DNA from: Rhodoferax sp. TH121
Lineage (GTDB): Bacteria; Pseudomonadota; Gammaproteobacteria; Burkholderiales; Burkholderiaceae_C
Length of the DNA: 64,000 nucleotides
Direction: 5' to 3'
Assembly (NCBI RefSeq): GCF_002251855.1
Contig: NZ_NOXW01000020.1
Location: 186,001-250,000 of the forward strand
Position 1 is the stretch's first letter, and each line of letters starts with the position of its first letter. The position numbers and the translations under genes are program-made. Shown here in pieces: positions 7,211-16,065 of the stretch. The notes under the pieces were generated by a model. The model was given only the letters and a program-made list of their open reading frames with translations, did no database searches and had not been told where the DNA came from.

Positions 7211-9598
7211 ATGACTGACCAAACCACGCTTGATTTGATCCCCGAACCCGCCGCTCCTGGTGAGGAGGGCGAACTGAACCTGGCCACCTACGCCCAGCGC
7301 GCCTACCTCGAATACGCCCTCTCCGTCGTCAAGGGCCGCGCCTTGCCCGATGTGTGTGACGGCTTGAAGCCGGTGCAGCGCCGCATTTTGTACAGCATGT
7401 CGCGCATGGGCCTGGGCTTTGGCGGTGCCAATGGCAATGTGGGTGCCAAGCCGGTCAAGAGTGCGCGTGTGGTCGGCGATGTGCTGGGCCGCTTCCACCC
7501 GCACGGCGACCAATCCGCTTACGACGCGCTGGTGCGCATGGCGCAGGACTTTTCGCAGCGCTACCCGCTGGTGGACGGCCAGGGCAACTTCGGCAGCCGC
7601 GATGGCGACGGCGCTGCGGCCATGCGCTACACCGAGGCCCGCCTGGCCAAGATCACCAGCCTGCTGCTGGACGAGATCGACATGGGTACGGTGGATTTCC
7701 AGCCCAACTACGACGGCTCCACCGAAGAACCCTGCCAGTTGCCTGCGCGCCTGCCCTTCAGCCTACTCAACGGCGCCAGCGGCATTGCCGTGGGCCTGGC
7801 CACCGAAATCCCCAGCCACAACTTGCGCGAAATTGCCGATGCTTGCGTGGCGCTGGTCAAGAACGACAAGCTCAGCGACGACGACCTGTTCACGCTGATC
7901 CCCGGCCCCGACTTCCCCGGTGGCGGCCAGATCATCAGCAGTGCCACCGACATTGCCGATGCCTACCGAAGCGGCCGCGGCTCGCTCAAAGTGCGTGCAC
8001 GCTGGAAGATTGAAGACCTGGCACGCGGCCAGTGGCAGCTGGTGGTGACGGAGCTGCCGCCCGGCGTGAGCAGCCAGCGCGTGCTGGAAGAAATCGAAGA
8101 GCTGACCAACCCCAAGGTTAAGGCCGGCAAGAAGGCTTTGAGCCAGGAGCAGACGCAGCTCAAGGCCAGCATCCTCAGCGTGCTGGATGTGGTGCGGGAT
8201 GAATCGAACAAGGACGCGCTGGTGCGCCTGGTGTTTGAGCCCAAGACCCGCACCGTGGAGCAGCAGGAGCTGATCACGGCACTGCTGGCCCACACCAGCC
8301 TGGAAACGTCTTCGCCCATTAACCTGACGATGGTAGGGCTGGACGGTCGGCCTACGCAGAAGTCGCTGCGCCAGATGCTGACCGAATGGATCAGCTTCCG
8401 CCAGACGACCATCGAAAAACGTAGCCGCCATCGCCTCGGCAAGGTGCTGGACCGCATCCATATTCTGGAAGGTCGCCAGACCGTCCTGCTCAACATCGAC
8501 GAAGTGATTGCCATCATCCGCCAGTCGGATGAACCCAAGGCAGCGCTGATTGAACGCTTCAAGCTCAGCGACCGCCAGGCGGAAGACATCCTGGAAATTC
8601 GCCTGCGCCAATTGGCAAGGCTCGAAGCCATCAAGATCGAGCAGGAGTTGTCCGAGCTGCGCACCGAACAAGGCAAGCTGGAAGAAATCCTCAACAGCCC
8701 CGCCGCACTGCGCCGCCTGATGGTCAAAGAGATTGAGACGGACGCCAAGACCTTTGCCGACCCACGCCGCACCCTCATCCAGGCCGAAAAAAAAGCCGTG
8801 GCCGAAGTGAAGGTGGTGGACGAACCGGTGACCGTGGTGGTGTCTGAAAAAGGCTGGGTGCGTGCCCGCACCGGCCATGGCCACGAGGCGTCCACCTTCG
8901 CCTTCAAGGCGGGTGACGGCCTGTACGGCACCTTCGAGTGCCGCACGGTGGACACGCTGCTGGTGTTTGGTTCCAACGGGCGCATCTACACCGTACCGGT
9001 GTCCGCGCTGCCCGGCGGGCGGGGCGACGGCCAGCCGGTCACCACGCTGCTGGAGCTGGAGAGCAGCACGCAAATTCTGTACTACCTCGCGGGCCCGGCC
9101 AGCGCGCAGCTGCTGCTGTCCAGCAGCGGCGGCTACGGCTTTATCGCCAGCGTCGAGAACATGACCTCCCGCCAGAAAGCCGGCAAGGCCTTTGTGGGTG
9201 TGGGCGAGGGCGAAACCCTGTGTGCGCCGTCCGTCGTGTCGGGGGCACAAGGCAAGGTCACCGTGGCGGGCACCCCGGCGACTGTCGTAGCACCGGCCAC
9301 CCACGTGGCTTGCGCGTCCACCGGTGGCCGCATCCTTACCTTCGAGATCACCGAGCTCAAGCAGATGGCCAATGGCGGTCGCGGCCTCATGCTGATTGAC
9401 CTGGAAGCCAAAGACACCCTGGCGGGCGCCGCGGCCTACACGCGCAGCATCCGTATTGATGGCATCGGCCGCGGCGGCAAAGAGCGCGACGAAACCCTGG
9501 AGATCCGCAGCCTCAACAACGCCCGTGCCGCGCGCGGTCGCAAGGGCAAGGCGGCAGATCTGGGCTTCAAGCCGAACCGGATTACGCGGGTGGAGTGA
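7211..9598 (+). CDS. parC: DNA topoisomerase IV subunit A
   Basis: The DNA cleavage and rejoining subunit of topoisomerase IV, 795 residues. Catalytic Tyr140 is in [10 protein letters not shown]. The N-terminal QRRILYSM and [17 protein letters not shown] segments define the winged-helix region. At the positions of E. coli Ser80 and Glu84, where quinolone resistance mutations occur, this protein has Gln101 and Asp105. The C-terminal beta-pinwheel region follows from about residue 520. It starts six bases after the lytic transglycosylase stop and is convergent with the ABC permease, with a dispersed repeat in the gap. Confidence 0.96.
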   Translation: MTDQTTLDLIPEPAAPGEEGELNLATYAQRAYLEYALSVVKGRALPDVCDGLKPVQRRILYSMSRMGLGFGGANGNVGAKPVKSARVVGDVLGRFHPHGDQSAYDALVRMAQDFSQRYPLVDGQGNFGSRDGDGAAAMRYTEARLAKITSLLLDEIDMGTVDFQPNYDGSTEEPCQLPARLPFSLLNGASGIAVGLATEIPSHNLREIADACVALVKNDKLSDDDLFTLIPGPDFPGGGQIISSATDIADAYRSGRGSLKVRARWKIEDLARGQWQLVVTELPPGVSSQRVLEEIEELTNPKVKAGKKALSQEQTQLKASILSVLDVVRDESNKDALVRLVFEPKTRTVEQQELITALLAHTSLETSSPINLTMVGLDGRPTQKSLRQMLTEWISFRQTTIEKRSRHRLGKVLDRIHILEGRQTVLLNIDEVIAIIRQSDEPKAALIERFKLSDRQAEDILEIRLRQLARLEAIKIEQELSELRTEQGKLEEILNSPAALRRLMVKEIETDAKTFADPRRTLIQAEKKAVAEVKVVDEPVTVVVSEKGWVRARTGHGHEASTFAFKAGDGLYGTFECRTVDTLLVFGSNGRIYTVPVSALPGGRGDGQPVTTLLELESSTQILYYLAGPASAQLLLSSSGGYGFIASVENMTSRQKAGKAFVGVGEGETLCAPSVVSGAQGKVTVAGTPATVVAPATHVACASTGGRILTFEITELKQMANGGRGLMLIDLEAKDTLAGAAAYTRSIRIDGIGRGGKERDETLEIRSLNNARAARGRKGKAADLGFKPNRITRVE

Positions 9599-9606
9599 GT
9601 GAGGGC

Positions 9607-9665
9607 GCAAGTGCTCCTGATTTAGGTGCTGCTTGCGCATATTTCACGTGGTTTTTGGCGTTATT
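9607..9665 (+). repeat. dispersed repeat, copy 2 (parC/permease convergent gap)
   Basis: Core AGGTGCTGCTTGCGCA with an imperfect stem formed by GCAAGTGCTCCT and AGGTGCTGCTTGC around a short AT loop. It fills the gap between two 3' ends; its tail provides the permease stop codon on the opposite strand. Confidence 0.8.
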
Positions 9666-10611
9666 TGCGTGATTTTCGCGTGTTCATCCAATGGTCCAGT
9701 GACACGGCCAGCAGCAGGATGGCGCCTTTGATGACGTCCTGCCAGTAGACCGACACGTCCAGCAAAATCAGCGAGCTGGTCACCACCGACAGCAGGGCCA
9801 GGCCCAGCACCGCACCGTAGATGGTGCCGGAGCCACCCTTGAGGCTGGCCCCGCCAATCACCGCTGCAGCTATGACGTTGAGCTCCATACCCACGCCGAA
9901 GGTGGGCGTGGCGGCACCAAAGCGGGCGGTGTAGATGACCCCGGCAATGCCCGACATGGTGGCGCACAACACGGTGACCCACAGTTTGACCTTGTTGACG
10001 TTGATGCCCGCATACATGGCGGCGCGCTCGTTGCTGCCGGTGTAGAACACCTTGCGGAACAGTGTGGACTTGCGCAGCACAAAGTCGCTCACGATGACGA
10101 TAGCCGCAAAGATCAGGATCACGATGGGCACTCCGCCCACCGTGCCCTGGCCGATGGCCTTGAACGCCGGTGGAAGGGCGAATAGCGACTGTGGTGTGCC
10201 CTGAGTTACAGCCAGGCTCAGGCCGCGCGCGATGACCATGAAGGCCAGCGAGGCGATGAAGTGGCTCAGGCCAATCTTGGTGACGCACAGCCCCATGCAC
10301 AGGCCGATGAAGGCGCTGGCGGCAATGGCGATGAGACTGGCTGACCACGGGTCCAGGCCCATGAGGAACAGGGCCCCGACGATGACCATGGCCAGGCAGA
10401 CAACAGAGCCGACTGCCAAGTCGATCCCCCCCACGATGAGCAGCACCGTCATGCCGACGACCACGATGCCTTCGATGGCAAAGGACAGCAGCATGGCACG
10501 GATGTTTTCCCAGGTCAGGAAAAACTCGGAGGCAAAGGACATGGCTGTGCACAGCACGGCGATGATGACGATGAGGCCCGCTTCGCGGAGGTTGCTGGTT
10601 TTGAGTTTCAT
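9661..10611 (-). CDS. sugar ABC transporter permease (RbsC family)
   Basis: A 316-residue inner-membrane permease with about 9-10 hydrophobic spans, of the BPD_transp_2 type used by ribose/xylose-class importers. Segments such as GGIDLAVGSV near the first third and NVIAAAVIGGASLKGGSGT near residue 250 are characteristic of RbsC-like proteins. It is last in the operon SBP-ATPase-permease, six bases after the ATPase stop. The stop codon lies in the tail of the dispersed repeat. The transported sugar is not evident; the cluster's kinase and dehydrogenase suggest a sugar or polyol. Confidence 0.92.
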   Translation of the reverse strand: MKLKTSNLREAGLIVIIAVLCTAMSFASEFFLTWENIRAMLLSFAIEGIVVVGMTVLLIVGGIDLAVGSVVCLAMVIVGALFLMGLDPWSASLIAIAASAFIGLCMGLCVTKIGLSHFIASLAFMVIARGLSLAVTQGTPQSLFALPPAFKAIGQGTVGGVPIVILIFAAIVIVSDFVLRKSTLFRKVFYTGSNERAAMYAGINVNKVKLWVTVLCATMSGIAGVIYTARFGAATPTFGVGMELNVIAAAVIGGASLKGGSGTIYGAVLGLALLSVVTSSLILLDVSVYWQDVIKGAILLLAVSLDHWMNTRKSRK

Positions 10612-10617
10612 GGGGTC

Positions 10618-12111
10618 TTATTCCTGGGTCAGGCCCGAGGCCAGACGCAAAATCGATTCTTCGGTGGTGGCTTCGGCGCGTAGTTCGCCCACCACGCTGC
10701 CGTGGCGGATGACCAGGGTGCGGTCGCACAGGCCAATGATTTCGGGCAACTCTGAGGAGATCACAGCCACGCCCACGCCGTCGTTGGCCAGCTGGCGTAG
10801 CACCTGGTGGATCTCGGCCTTGGCGCCCACATCGACACCGCGGGTGGGCTCGTCCATGAAGATCACCTTGGGGTTGGTGGCCAGCAGCTTGGCAATGGCC
10901 ACCTTTTGCTGGTTGCCGCCCGACAGGCTGTCGGCGTTGGCGGCCACGCTGCTGGCCTTGAGCTTCAGGCGCCGGCCCAGCCGTTCTGCCTGTTCAGTTT
11001 CCTTGGCTGCGTCCACCGTGAAGAACTTGGACCGCACGCGGGCGAGTGCCATGGAGGCAATGTTGGACCGGATGGGCAGTTCCAGGAACACCCCCTCCGA
11101 CTTGCGGTCCTCGCTGAGGTAGGCAATGCCGTGCGCCAGCGCGCGCTGGTAGTTGCGGGTGTCCACGGGCTTGCCGTGCAGCACCACGCTGCCACCGGTT
11201 TGGGGCGTGATGCCGCAAATGACCTTGGCAATTTCGGAGCGGCCCGCGCCCATGAGGCCGGCAATGCCCAGTATCTCGCCAGGCCGTATCTGCAGCGAGA
11301 CGGACTTGACCAAGTCCGCATCGCTGATGTCCTTCACGTCGAGCAGCGGCTCGGTTCCCACGGCGGTGGATTTTTCCGGGTAGTAGCTGCCCAGTTCACG
11401 CCCCACCATCTTCTTGATCAGTTCGTCGGGCGTAGTGTCTGCGATGGTGCCGGTGAATACGCTGGCACCATCGCGCAGCACTGTCACATGCGAGCAGTGT
11501 TCAAAGATCTCGGCCATGCGGTGGCTGATGTAGATGATGCCAATGCCCGCATCGGCCAGTTCATGCAGCACCTTGAACAGCGCCTGGGACTCCACCTCGG
11601 TCAGGGCCGCCGTCGGCTCGTCCAGGATGAGGATCTTGCAGTCCAGCGCCAGCGCCTTGGCAATCTCCACCAGTTGCTGGTTGGACAGGCTCAGGTTCTC
11701 TACCAGGGTGGCGGTGTCCAGGTCTTTACCCAGGCGCTGTAACAGGGCGCGAGCACGCGCCTGCAAGCCGGCGTAGTCCATCAGCAGCCGGGGCGACTGG
11801 TTAACTTCGCACATGAAAATATTCTCGGCCACGCTGGCGCAGCCGCAGAGTGAAATTTCCTGGTGCACCAGCGAGATCCCGAGCTGCGCTGCATGCCCGG
11901 GATCCTTGATGCAAACCGGCCCCCCCTCCATCAGGAGCTGTCCGGTATCGGGTTGCAGAATGCCGTCGATCACCTTCATCAGGGTGGATTTGCCTGCACC
12001 GTTTTCTCCGCAGACGGCGTGGATTTGTCCCTTGTCCAACGAAAAATCAATCCCCGCCAGTGCATGGGTCGCACCAAATGATTTCCTGATTCCACGTAAT
12101 TCGAGCAGCAT
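10618..12111 (-). CDS. sugar ABC transporter ATP-binding protein (RbsA family)
   Basis: A 497-residue fused double ATPase that powers sugar import. The N-terminal half has a canonical Walker A (GENGAGKST, about residue 36) and LSLSNQQL plus ILDEPTAAL. The C-terminal half has the degenerate P-loop GLMGAGRSEIAKV and an intact LSGGNQQK signature with FMDEPTRGVD, the asymmetry typical of RbsA/MglA/XylG. Both halves are full length. It lies nine bases after the binding-protein gene and six before the permease gene, so all three are very probably one transcript. Confidence 0.95.
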   Translation of the reverse strand: MLLELRGIRKSFGATHALAGIDFSLDKGQIHAVCGENGAGKSTLMKVIDGILQPDTGQLLMEGGPVCIKDPGHAAQLGISLVHQEISLCGCASVAENIFMCEVNQSPRLLMDYAGLQARARALLQRLGKDLDTATLVENLSLSNQQLVEIAKALALDCKILILDEPTAALTEVESQALFKVLHELADAGIGIIYISHRMAEIFEHCSHVTVLRDGASVFTGTIADTTPDELIKKMVGRELGSYYPEKSTAVGTEPLLDVKDISDADLVKSVSLQIRPGEILGIAGLMGAGRSEIAKVICGITPQTGGSVVLHGKPVDTRNYQRALAHGIAYLSEDRKSEGVFLELPIRSNIASMALARVRSKFFTVDAAKETEQAERLGRRLKLKASSVAANADSLSGGNQQKVAIAKLLATNPKVIFMDEPTRGVDVGAKAEIHQVLRQLANDGVGVAVISSELPEIIGLCDRTLVIRHGSVVGELRAEATTEESILRLASGLTQE

Positions 12112-12120
12112 CCTCAGTCC

Positions 12121-13152
12121 TTACTCGTTGATACCCTTGGTCCCGCGACGGCTCAGGTATTTGTCCCAGTAGAAGTCATCCGCATTCGCCTTGGTCACCA
12201 CCGAGAGGCCGTTGTCCAGGAAGGGCACCGACATGGGGTTGCGACCCGCGCGTTTGGCGTCGTTCATGGGGTCGATCAGCGCCGTGTTCTTCGCCATGAA
12301 CAGCAGCATCATGCCCGCGAAACCCTGCATGCCCTGGTTGGGGTTGATGGAGCCGAACACGTCGCCCGACTTGATCATGTCCAGGATCTTGGCGTTCACG
12401 TCGCAGCACATCACCTTGATGTCCTTCTTCGATTCGACCTTGGCCTGCGCCGCACCCAATGCGGTGTTGGCTTCTGGCATGAACAGGGCGCCCAGGTTGG
12501 GGTTGGCCTGAATCAGGCTTTGCACGGCTTGGTAAGCCTTGTTGGCGTCCTGGTTGGTAGCGGCACGGCCCACCAACTTCATGTTCGGGTACTTGGACTT
12601 CATGCGGTCCACAAAGGCCGTGATGCGGCGGTCGTGGTTGTCCTGGCCGGGGTTTTCCAACACGGCGTATTCGCCCTTGCCGCCCATGGCGGTGGCAATC
12701 GCATCGGCAGCGGCTGCGCCTTCACGGAAGTTGTCGGAGGTGACAAAGGACACGCGCTGGGAGTTGGGGGAGTCTGCAGCAAACGTGACCACCGGAATGC
12801 CCATGGCCGTTGCGCGGGCGATGGGCTCGATAAACGGGTCCGGGTTCATGGGGTGCAGAAAGATGCCGGCTGGCTTGCGCGCCAGTTGCTGCTCAAAGGA
12901 CGCGAGCTGCTTGTTCACATCGTATTCTGGTGTGCCCGAGTAGCGGGTTTTCACGCCCAGCGATTTGCCCAATGACTTGAACATTTCGTAAACAGGGAAC
13001 CAGTATTCCACCCCGCTCACCATCACGTTCATCACGTAGGTGTCATTGGGGTTGCCACGCAGGCCCACAGCATTTGCAGTCTGTGCAAACGCGCCCAACG
13101 ATGCCATTCCAGCACCTGCAGCCGCAGCTGTCTTCAGAAAATCACGCCTCAT
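12121..13152 (-). CDS. periplasmic sugar-binding protein of ABC importer (Peripla_BP_4)
   Basis: A 343-residue substrate-binding protein. The N-terminus (RRDFLKTAAAAGAG...) is a twin-arginine type signal followed by an AQTANA cleavage region, suggesting Tat export. This is unusual for sugar-binding proteins, which mostly use Sec, and is inferred from the RR motif only. The mature part has the two-lobe RbsB/LsrB pattern (VVTFAADSPN, ENPGQDNHDRR, LFMPEANTALG). It is first in the importer operon and divergent from the GMC oxidoreductase, with two candidate GntR operators between them. Confidence 0.9.
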   Translation of the reverse strand: MRRDFLKTAAAAGAGMASLGAFAQTANAVGLRGNPNDTYVMNVMVSGVEYWFPVYEMFKSLGKSLGVKTRYSGTPEYDVNKQLASFEQQLARKPAGIFLHPMNPDPFIEPIARATAMGIPVVTFAADSPNSQRVSFVTSDNFREGAAAADAIATAMGGKGEYAVLENPGQDNHDRRITAFVDRMKSKYPNMKLVGRAATNQDANKAYQAVQSLIQANPNLGALFMPEANTALGAAQAKVESKKDIKVMCCDVNAKILDMIKSGDVFGSINPNQGMQGFAGMMLLFMAKNTALIDPMNDAKRAGRNPMSVPFLDNGLSVVTKANADDFYWDKYLSRRGTKGINE

Positions 13153-13221
13153 TTCGACTCCTTCATTGCTTTTGGAAAGTTGCTTGTCTGGTCCGCTCTA
13201 TGACATGAAACATGGTTTTGT

Positions 13222-13231
13222 TGTCATGACA
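13222..13231. promoter_or_regulatory. candidate GntR operator, perfect palindrome TGTCATGACA
   Basis: A ten-base perfect palindrome lying 70 bp upstream of the binding-protein start in the ABC/GMC divergent region (13153-13392). The identical sequence occurs at 19281-19290 in the other divergent region of the same cluster. Its GT-C-AT-G-AC core resembles the GT-N-TA-N-AC pattern known for HutC-type GntR regulators. The rest of 13153-13392 is AT-rich promoter sequence with no gene. Confidence 0.55.
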
Positions 13232-13309
13232 GGATTGAATGTAAGGCACAAAAAATAACTGGAATATAAGGAGAAACCCGTACAAATTCACTGAATTGCC
13301 TTGATAAGA

Positions 13310-13319
13310 TGTAATGACA
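13310..13319. promoter_or_regulatory. candidate GntR operator, variant TGTAATGACA
   Basis: The reverse complement is TGTCATTACA, which occurs exactly at 19192-19201 in the kinase/aldo-keto reductase control region. It lies 88 bp (centre to centre) from the perfect palindrome at 13222; the equivalent pair at 19192 and 19281 is 89 bp apart. Confidence 0.5.
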
Positions 13320-13392
13320 TGTTTGTGTTTGAGAGGATTTTGAGAATGGTGACCAGCGGGTACTTCGGCAGCGCATTCCAAGCGGGGGTTGC

Positions 13393-15042
13393 ATGAGCGA
13401 CTTTGACTACATCGTGGTGGGAGGTGGAACGGCCGGCGCCTTGCTGGCCAACCGGCTCAGTGCTGACCCGCACAATGCGGTTTTGCTGGTGGAGGCCGGC
13501 GGCCGTGACCGCTACCACTGGATTCATATCCCGGTCGGTTACCTGTACTGCATCAACAATCCCAAGACCGACTGGTGCTTTCGCACCGAGCCCGACCCTG
13601 GCCTGAACGGCCGCGCGCTGATCTACCCGCGCGGCAAGACGCTGGGCGGCTGCTCCAGCATCAACGGAATGATCTACATGCGCGGTCAGTCGCGTGATTA
13701 CGACGGCTGGGCCGAGCAACTGCGGGACGCGCAATGGAACTGGTCGTCCTGCCTGCCGTTTTTCAAGCAACACGAGTGGCACCACCGGCTGGACGCGAAC
13801 CCGCAGGCCCCGCACTTTCCGACGGCAGACTTCCATGGTGGCCAGGGCGAATGGCGCGTGGAGCGGCAGCGCCTGCGCTGGGAGCTGCTCGATGCGTTTG
13901 CCCGCGCGGCGCAACAGGCGGGTATTCCCAGCAGTGACGACTTCAATACCGGCAGCAACGAAGGTGTGGGCTACTTCGAGGTCAACCAGAAATCGGGCCT
14001 GCGCTGGAATACCTCCAAGGCTTTTCTGAACGCGGATGTGCGCCGCCGGCCCAACCTCACCATCTGGACCAATACCCAGGCCAGCAAGCTGCTGCTGGCG
14101 CGCGACGCCCAAGGCGCCCGGGTGTGCCGGGGGCTGGAGGTGCTGCGCCAGGGTCACACGCTTGCACTCACGGCCCGCAAGGAAGTGGTGCTGTGTGCGG
14201 GCGCCATTGGCACGCCGCAGCTCTTGCAGCTGTCAGGCCTGGGGCCTGCCGAGCTGTTGGCCAAACATGGCATTCCCGTGGTGCAGGCCATGGAAGGTGT
14301 GGGCCAAAACTTGCAGGACCACCTGCAGATTCGCGCGGTCTACACCGTGCAGAACGCGCTCACGCTCAACACCCTGGCCAATTCGCTCTGGGGAAAGTTC
14401 AAGATCGGCATGCAGTACGCGCTCTTGCGCAGCGGGCCCATGAGCATGTCGCCCTCACAGCTGGGCGTGTTCACCCGCAGCGATGCAGCGCGCGTGCACC
14501 CCAACATCCAGTTCCATGTGCAGCCGCTGAGCCTGGAGGCCTTTGGCCAACCACTGCACCGCTTTCCGGCGCTCACGGCCAGCGTTTGCAACCTGAACCC
14601 CAGCAGCCGCGGACAGGTGGCCATCCGCTCGAAGGACTGCACCATAGCCCCGGCCATTGCGCCCAACTACCTGAGCACGCAGGACGACCAGCAGGTGGCC
14701 GCAGACTCTCTGCGCGTGGCGCGCCGCATTCTTGAGCAGCCTGCCATGCAGCCCTATGCGCCGGTGGAGTACAAGCCCGGCGTGCAGTACCAGACCGACA
14801 GCGAATTGATTGCGTTGGCCGGCGACATTGCTACCACCATCTTCCACCCCGTGGGCACCGCCAAGATGGGCTTGGCTACCGATGCCATGGCGGTCACCGA
14901 CAGCCGCTTGCGCGTGCACGGCGTGCGCGGCCTGCGCATTGCAGATGCCAGTGCCATGCCCACCATCGTGAGTGGCAATACCAACAGCCCCACCTTGATG
15001 ATGGCCGAGAAGGCCGCGGCCTGGATACGCACGGGCGAATGA
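13393..15042 (+). CDS. GMC-family FAD-dependent alcohol oxidoreductase
   Basis: A 549-residue flavoprotein of the glucose-methanol-choline family, which oxidises alcohols with bound FAD. It shows the ADP-binding motif VVGGGTAGALLANRL (residues 8-22), the GMC signature region PRGKTLGGCSSINGMIY (about 77-93) and the second signature GAIGTPQLLQLSGLGP. The likely catalytic pair is His485 (IFHPVGTAKMG) and Asn529 (SGNTNSP). No signal peptide or transmembrane segment is visible, so it is probably cytoplasmic. It is divergent from the ABC importer and shares its operators, and a tautomerase follows. Confidence 0.93.
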   Translation: MSDFDYIVVGGGTAGALLANRLSADPHNAVLLVEAGGRDRYHWIHIPVGYLYCINNPKTDWCFRTEPDPGLNGRALIYPRGKTLGGCSSINGMIYMRGQSRDYDGWAEQLRDAQWNWSSCLPFFKQHEWHHRLDANPQAPHFPTADFHGGQGEWRVERQRLRWELLDAFARAAQQAGIPSSDDFNTGSNEGVGYFEVNQKSGLRWNTSKAFLNADVRRRPNLTIWTNTQASKLLLARDAQGARVCRGLEVLRQGHTLALTARKEVVLCAGAIGTPQLLQLSGLGPAELLAKHGIPVVQAMEGVGQNLQDHLQIRAVYTVQNALTLNTLANSLWGKFKIGMQYALLRSGPMSMSPSQLGVFTRSDAARVHPNIQFHVQPLSLEAFGQPLHRFPALTASVCNLNPSSRGQVAIRSKDCTIAPAIAPNYLSTQDDQQVAADSLRVARRILEQPAMQPYAPVEYKPGVQYQTDSELIALAGDIATTIFHPVGTAKMGLATDAMAVTDSRLRVHGVRGLRIADASAMPTIVSGNTNSPTLMMAEKAAAWIRTGE

Positions 15043-15063
15043 AGCCGAAGGAGATAAGACCCC

Positions 15064-15273
15064 ATGCCCATCGTCAACTTGCACATCGTGCGTGGCCTCA
15101 GCGTCGAACAGAAACGCACCTTGGTGGCAGAGATCACCCAGACCCTGGCCCGGGTGGCTGGCGCAAAGCCGGCCAGAACCCACATCGTCATCCAGGAGGT
15201 GGCCGATGAGGATTGGGGGCTGGAAGGGCAGCTGGTATTGGACCGAAGGGCCGCACCGCCAGCGACGGCGTAG
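15064..15273 (+). CDS. 4-oxalocrotonate tautomerase-family protein
   Basis: A 69-residue protein of the tautomerase superfamily, whose catalytic base is the N-terminal proline exposed after removal of Met; here Pro1 is followed by IVNLHIV as expected. Length and the ARVAGAKPARTHIVIQEV segment fit the 4-OT subgroup. A strong ribosome-binding site (GAAGGAGATA) precedes the ATG, 21 bases after the GMC oxidoreductase stop, so the two are one transcription unit. The substrate is unknown; it may isomerise an enol product of the cluster. It is convergent with the GntR gene. Confidence 0.85.
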   Translation: MPIVNLHIVRGLSVEQKRTLVAEITQTLARVAGAKPARTHIVIQEVADEDWGLEGQLVLDRRAAPPATA

Positions 15274-15304
15274 GCAACGGCCTGTGCCGCAAAGAGGTAG
15301 AGAT

Positions 15305-16051
15305 TCAGGCCTGGGTGCGTACGTGCAGGCGGGTGTTCTGGCAGCGGTGCAGCGCAACGTAGTGCTCCACGGCGCGTCCGTCTTTGGTGTAAGCGACAGA
15401 CTCGATGCGCAGCAGCGGCTCCAGCGTTTCCAGCTGCAGCAGCTCCATGGTCTCGGCGTCCGGCAGCACGGCGTCAATCCAGCGTTCGGCCTTGGCCACA
15501 TGCAGGCCGTACTGGCGGCGTAGCACCTCGTAGAGCGATTTGTCCTCCAGCCGGATTTTGTGCAGCTCGGGTGCCACATCGGTGGGAATGGCGGTGCTGA
15601 CCAGCAGGCGGATGTTGCCGTCCACGCTGCGCAGGCGCTGCAGGGATGTGACCTCGGCGTTGCTCTGCAGGCCCAGTGCCAGGGCTTCTTTTTCTTCCGG
15701 TGCGCGCTGGCTTTGGTGCAGCACCTGGGTCTTGACCACGCGGCCCTTGAGCGCCATTTCGTCGGAGAAGCCTAGCACCATGGAAATGAAGTCTTCATCG
15801 CGCTTGGGGGTGGAAATGAAAGCGCCCTTGCCCTTGATTTTGTAGATCAACCCGCTGCGTACCAGGTCGGAGAGCGTCTCGCGCACCACGATGCGCGAGA
15901 TGCCGTAGATCTCGCCCAGCTCTGCTTCCGAGGGGAGTTGCGCGTTCACGCCCAATTCCCCTGTGACGATCTGCTGGCGCAGGATGTCGCGCAGCTGGAT
16001 CCACAAGGGGGTGCCGCTATCGCGTTGCAGATGCAGGGGTTGTGAGCTCAC
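15305..16051 (-). CDS. GntR-family transcriptional regulator (HutC subfamily, UTRA domain)
   Basis: A 248-residue regulator. I chose the GTG at 16051, preceded by AGAAAGG, because the longer open frame upstream only overlaps the GlpD-like gene and has no family similarity. The N-terminal winged helix (residues about 12-75) contains LPSEAELGEIYGISR and GKGAFIS; the C-terminal part is a UTRA-type ligand domain. It is last in the kinase-dehydrogenase-regulator operon and probably binds the TGTCATGACA sites in the two divergent regions of the cluster. The likely effector is a phosphorylated pathway intermediate (inference). Confidence 0.9.
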   Translation of the reverse strand: MSSQPLHLQRDSGTPLWIQLRDILRQQIVTGELGVNAQLPSEAELGEIYGISRIVVRETLSDLVRSGLIYKIKGKGAFISTPKRDEDFISMVLGFSDEMALKGRVVKTQVLHQSQRAPEEKEALALGLQSNAEVTSLQRLRSVDGNIRLLVSTAIPTDVAPELHKIRLEDKSLYEVLRRQYGLHVAKAERWIDAVLPDAETMELLQLETLEPLLRIESVAYTKDGRAVEHYVALHRCQNTRLHVRTQA

Positions 16052-16065
16052 ACGCAGCCTTTCTT

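Noticed and set aside
7763..9640. 625-codon minus-strand ORF opposite parC
   Set aside because: Shadow of parC in a GC-rich sequence; no domain or motif is recognisable.
15274..15304. Repeat or terminator in the tautomerase/GntR convergent gap
   Set aside because: The gap is 31 bp and has no recognisable stem or repeat core.
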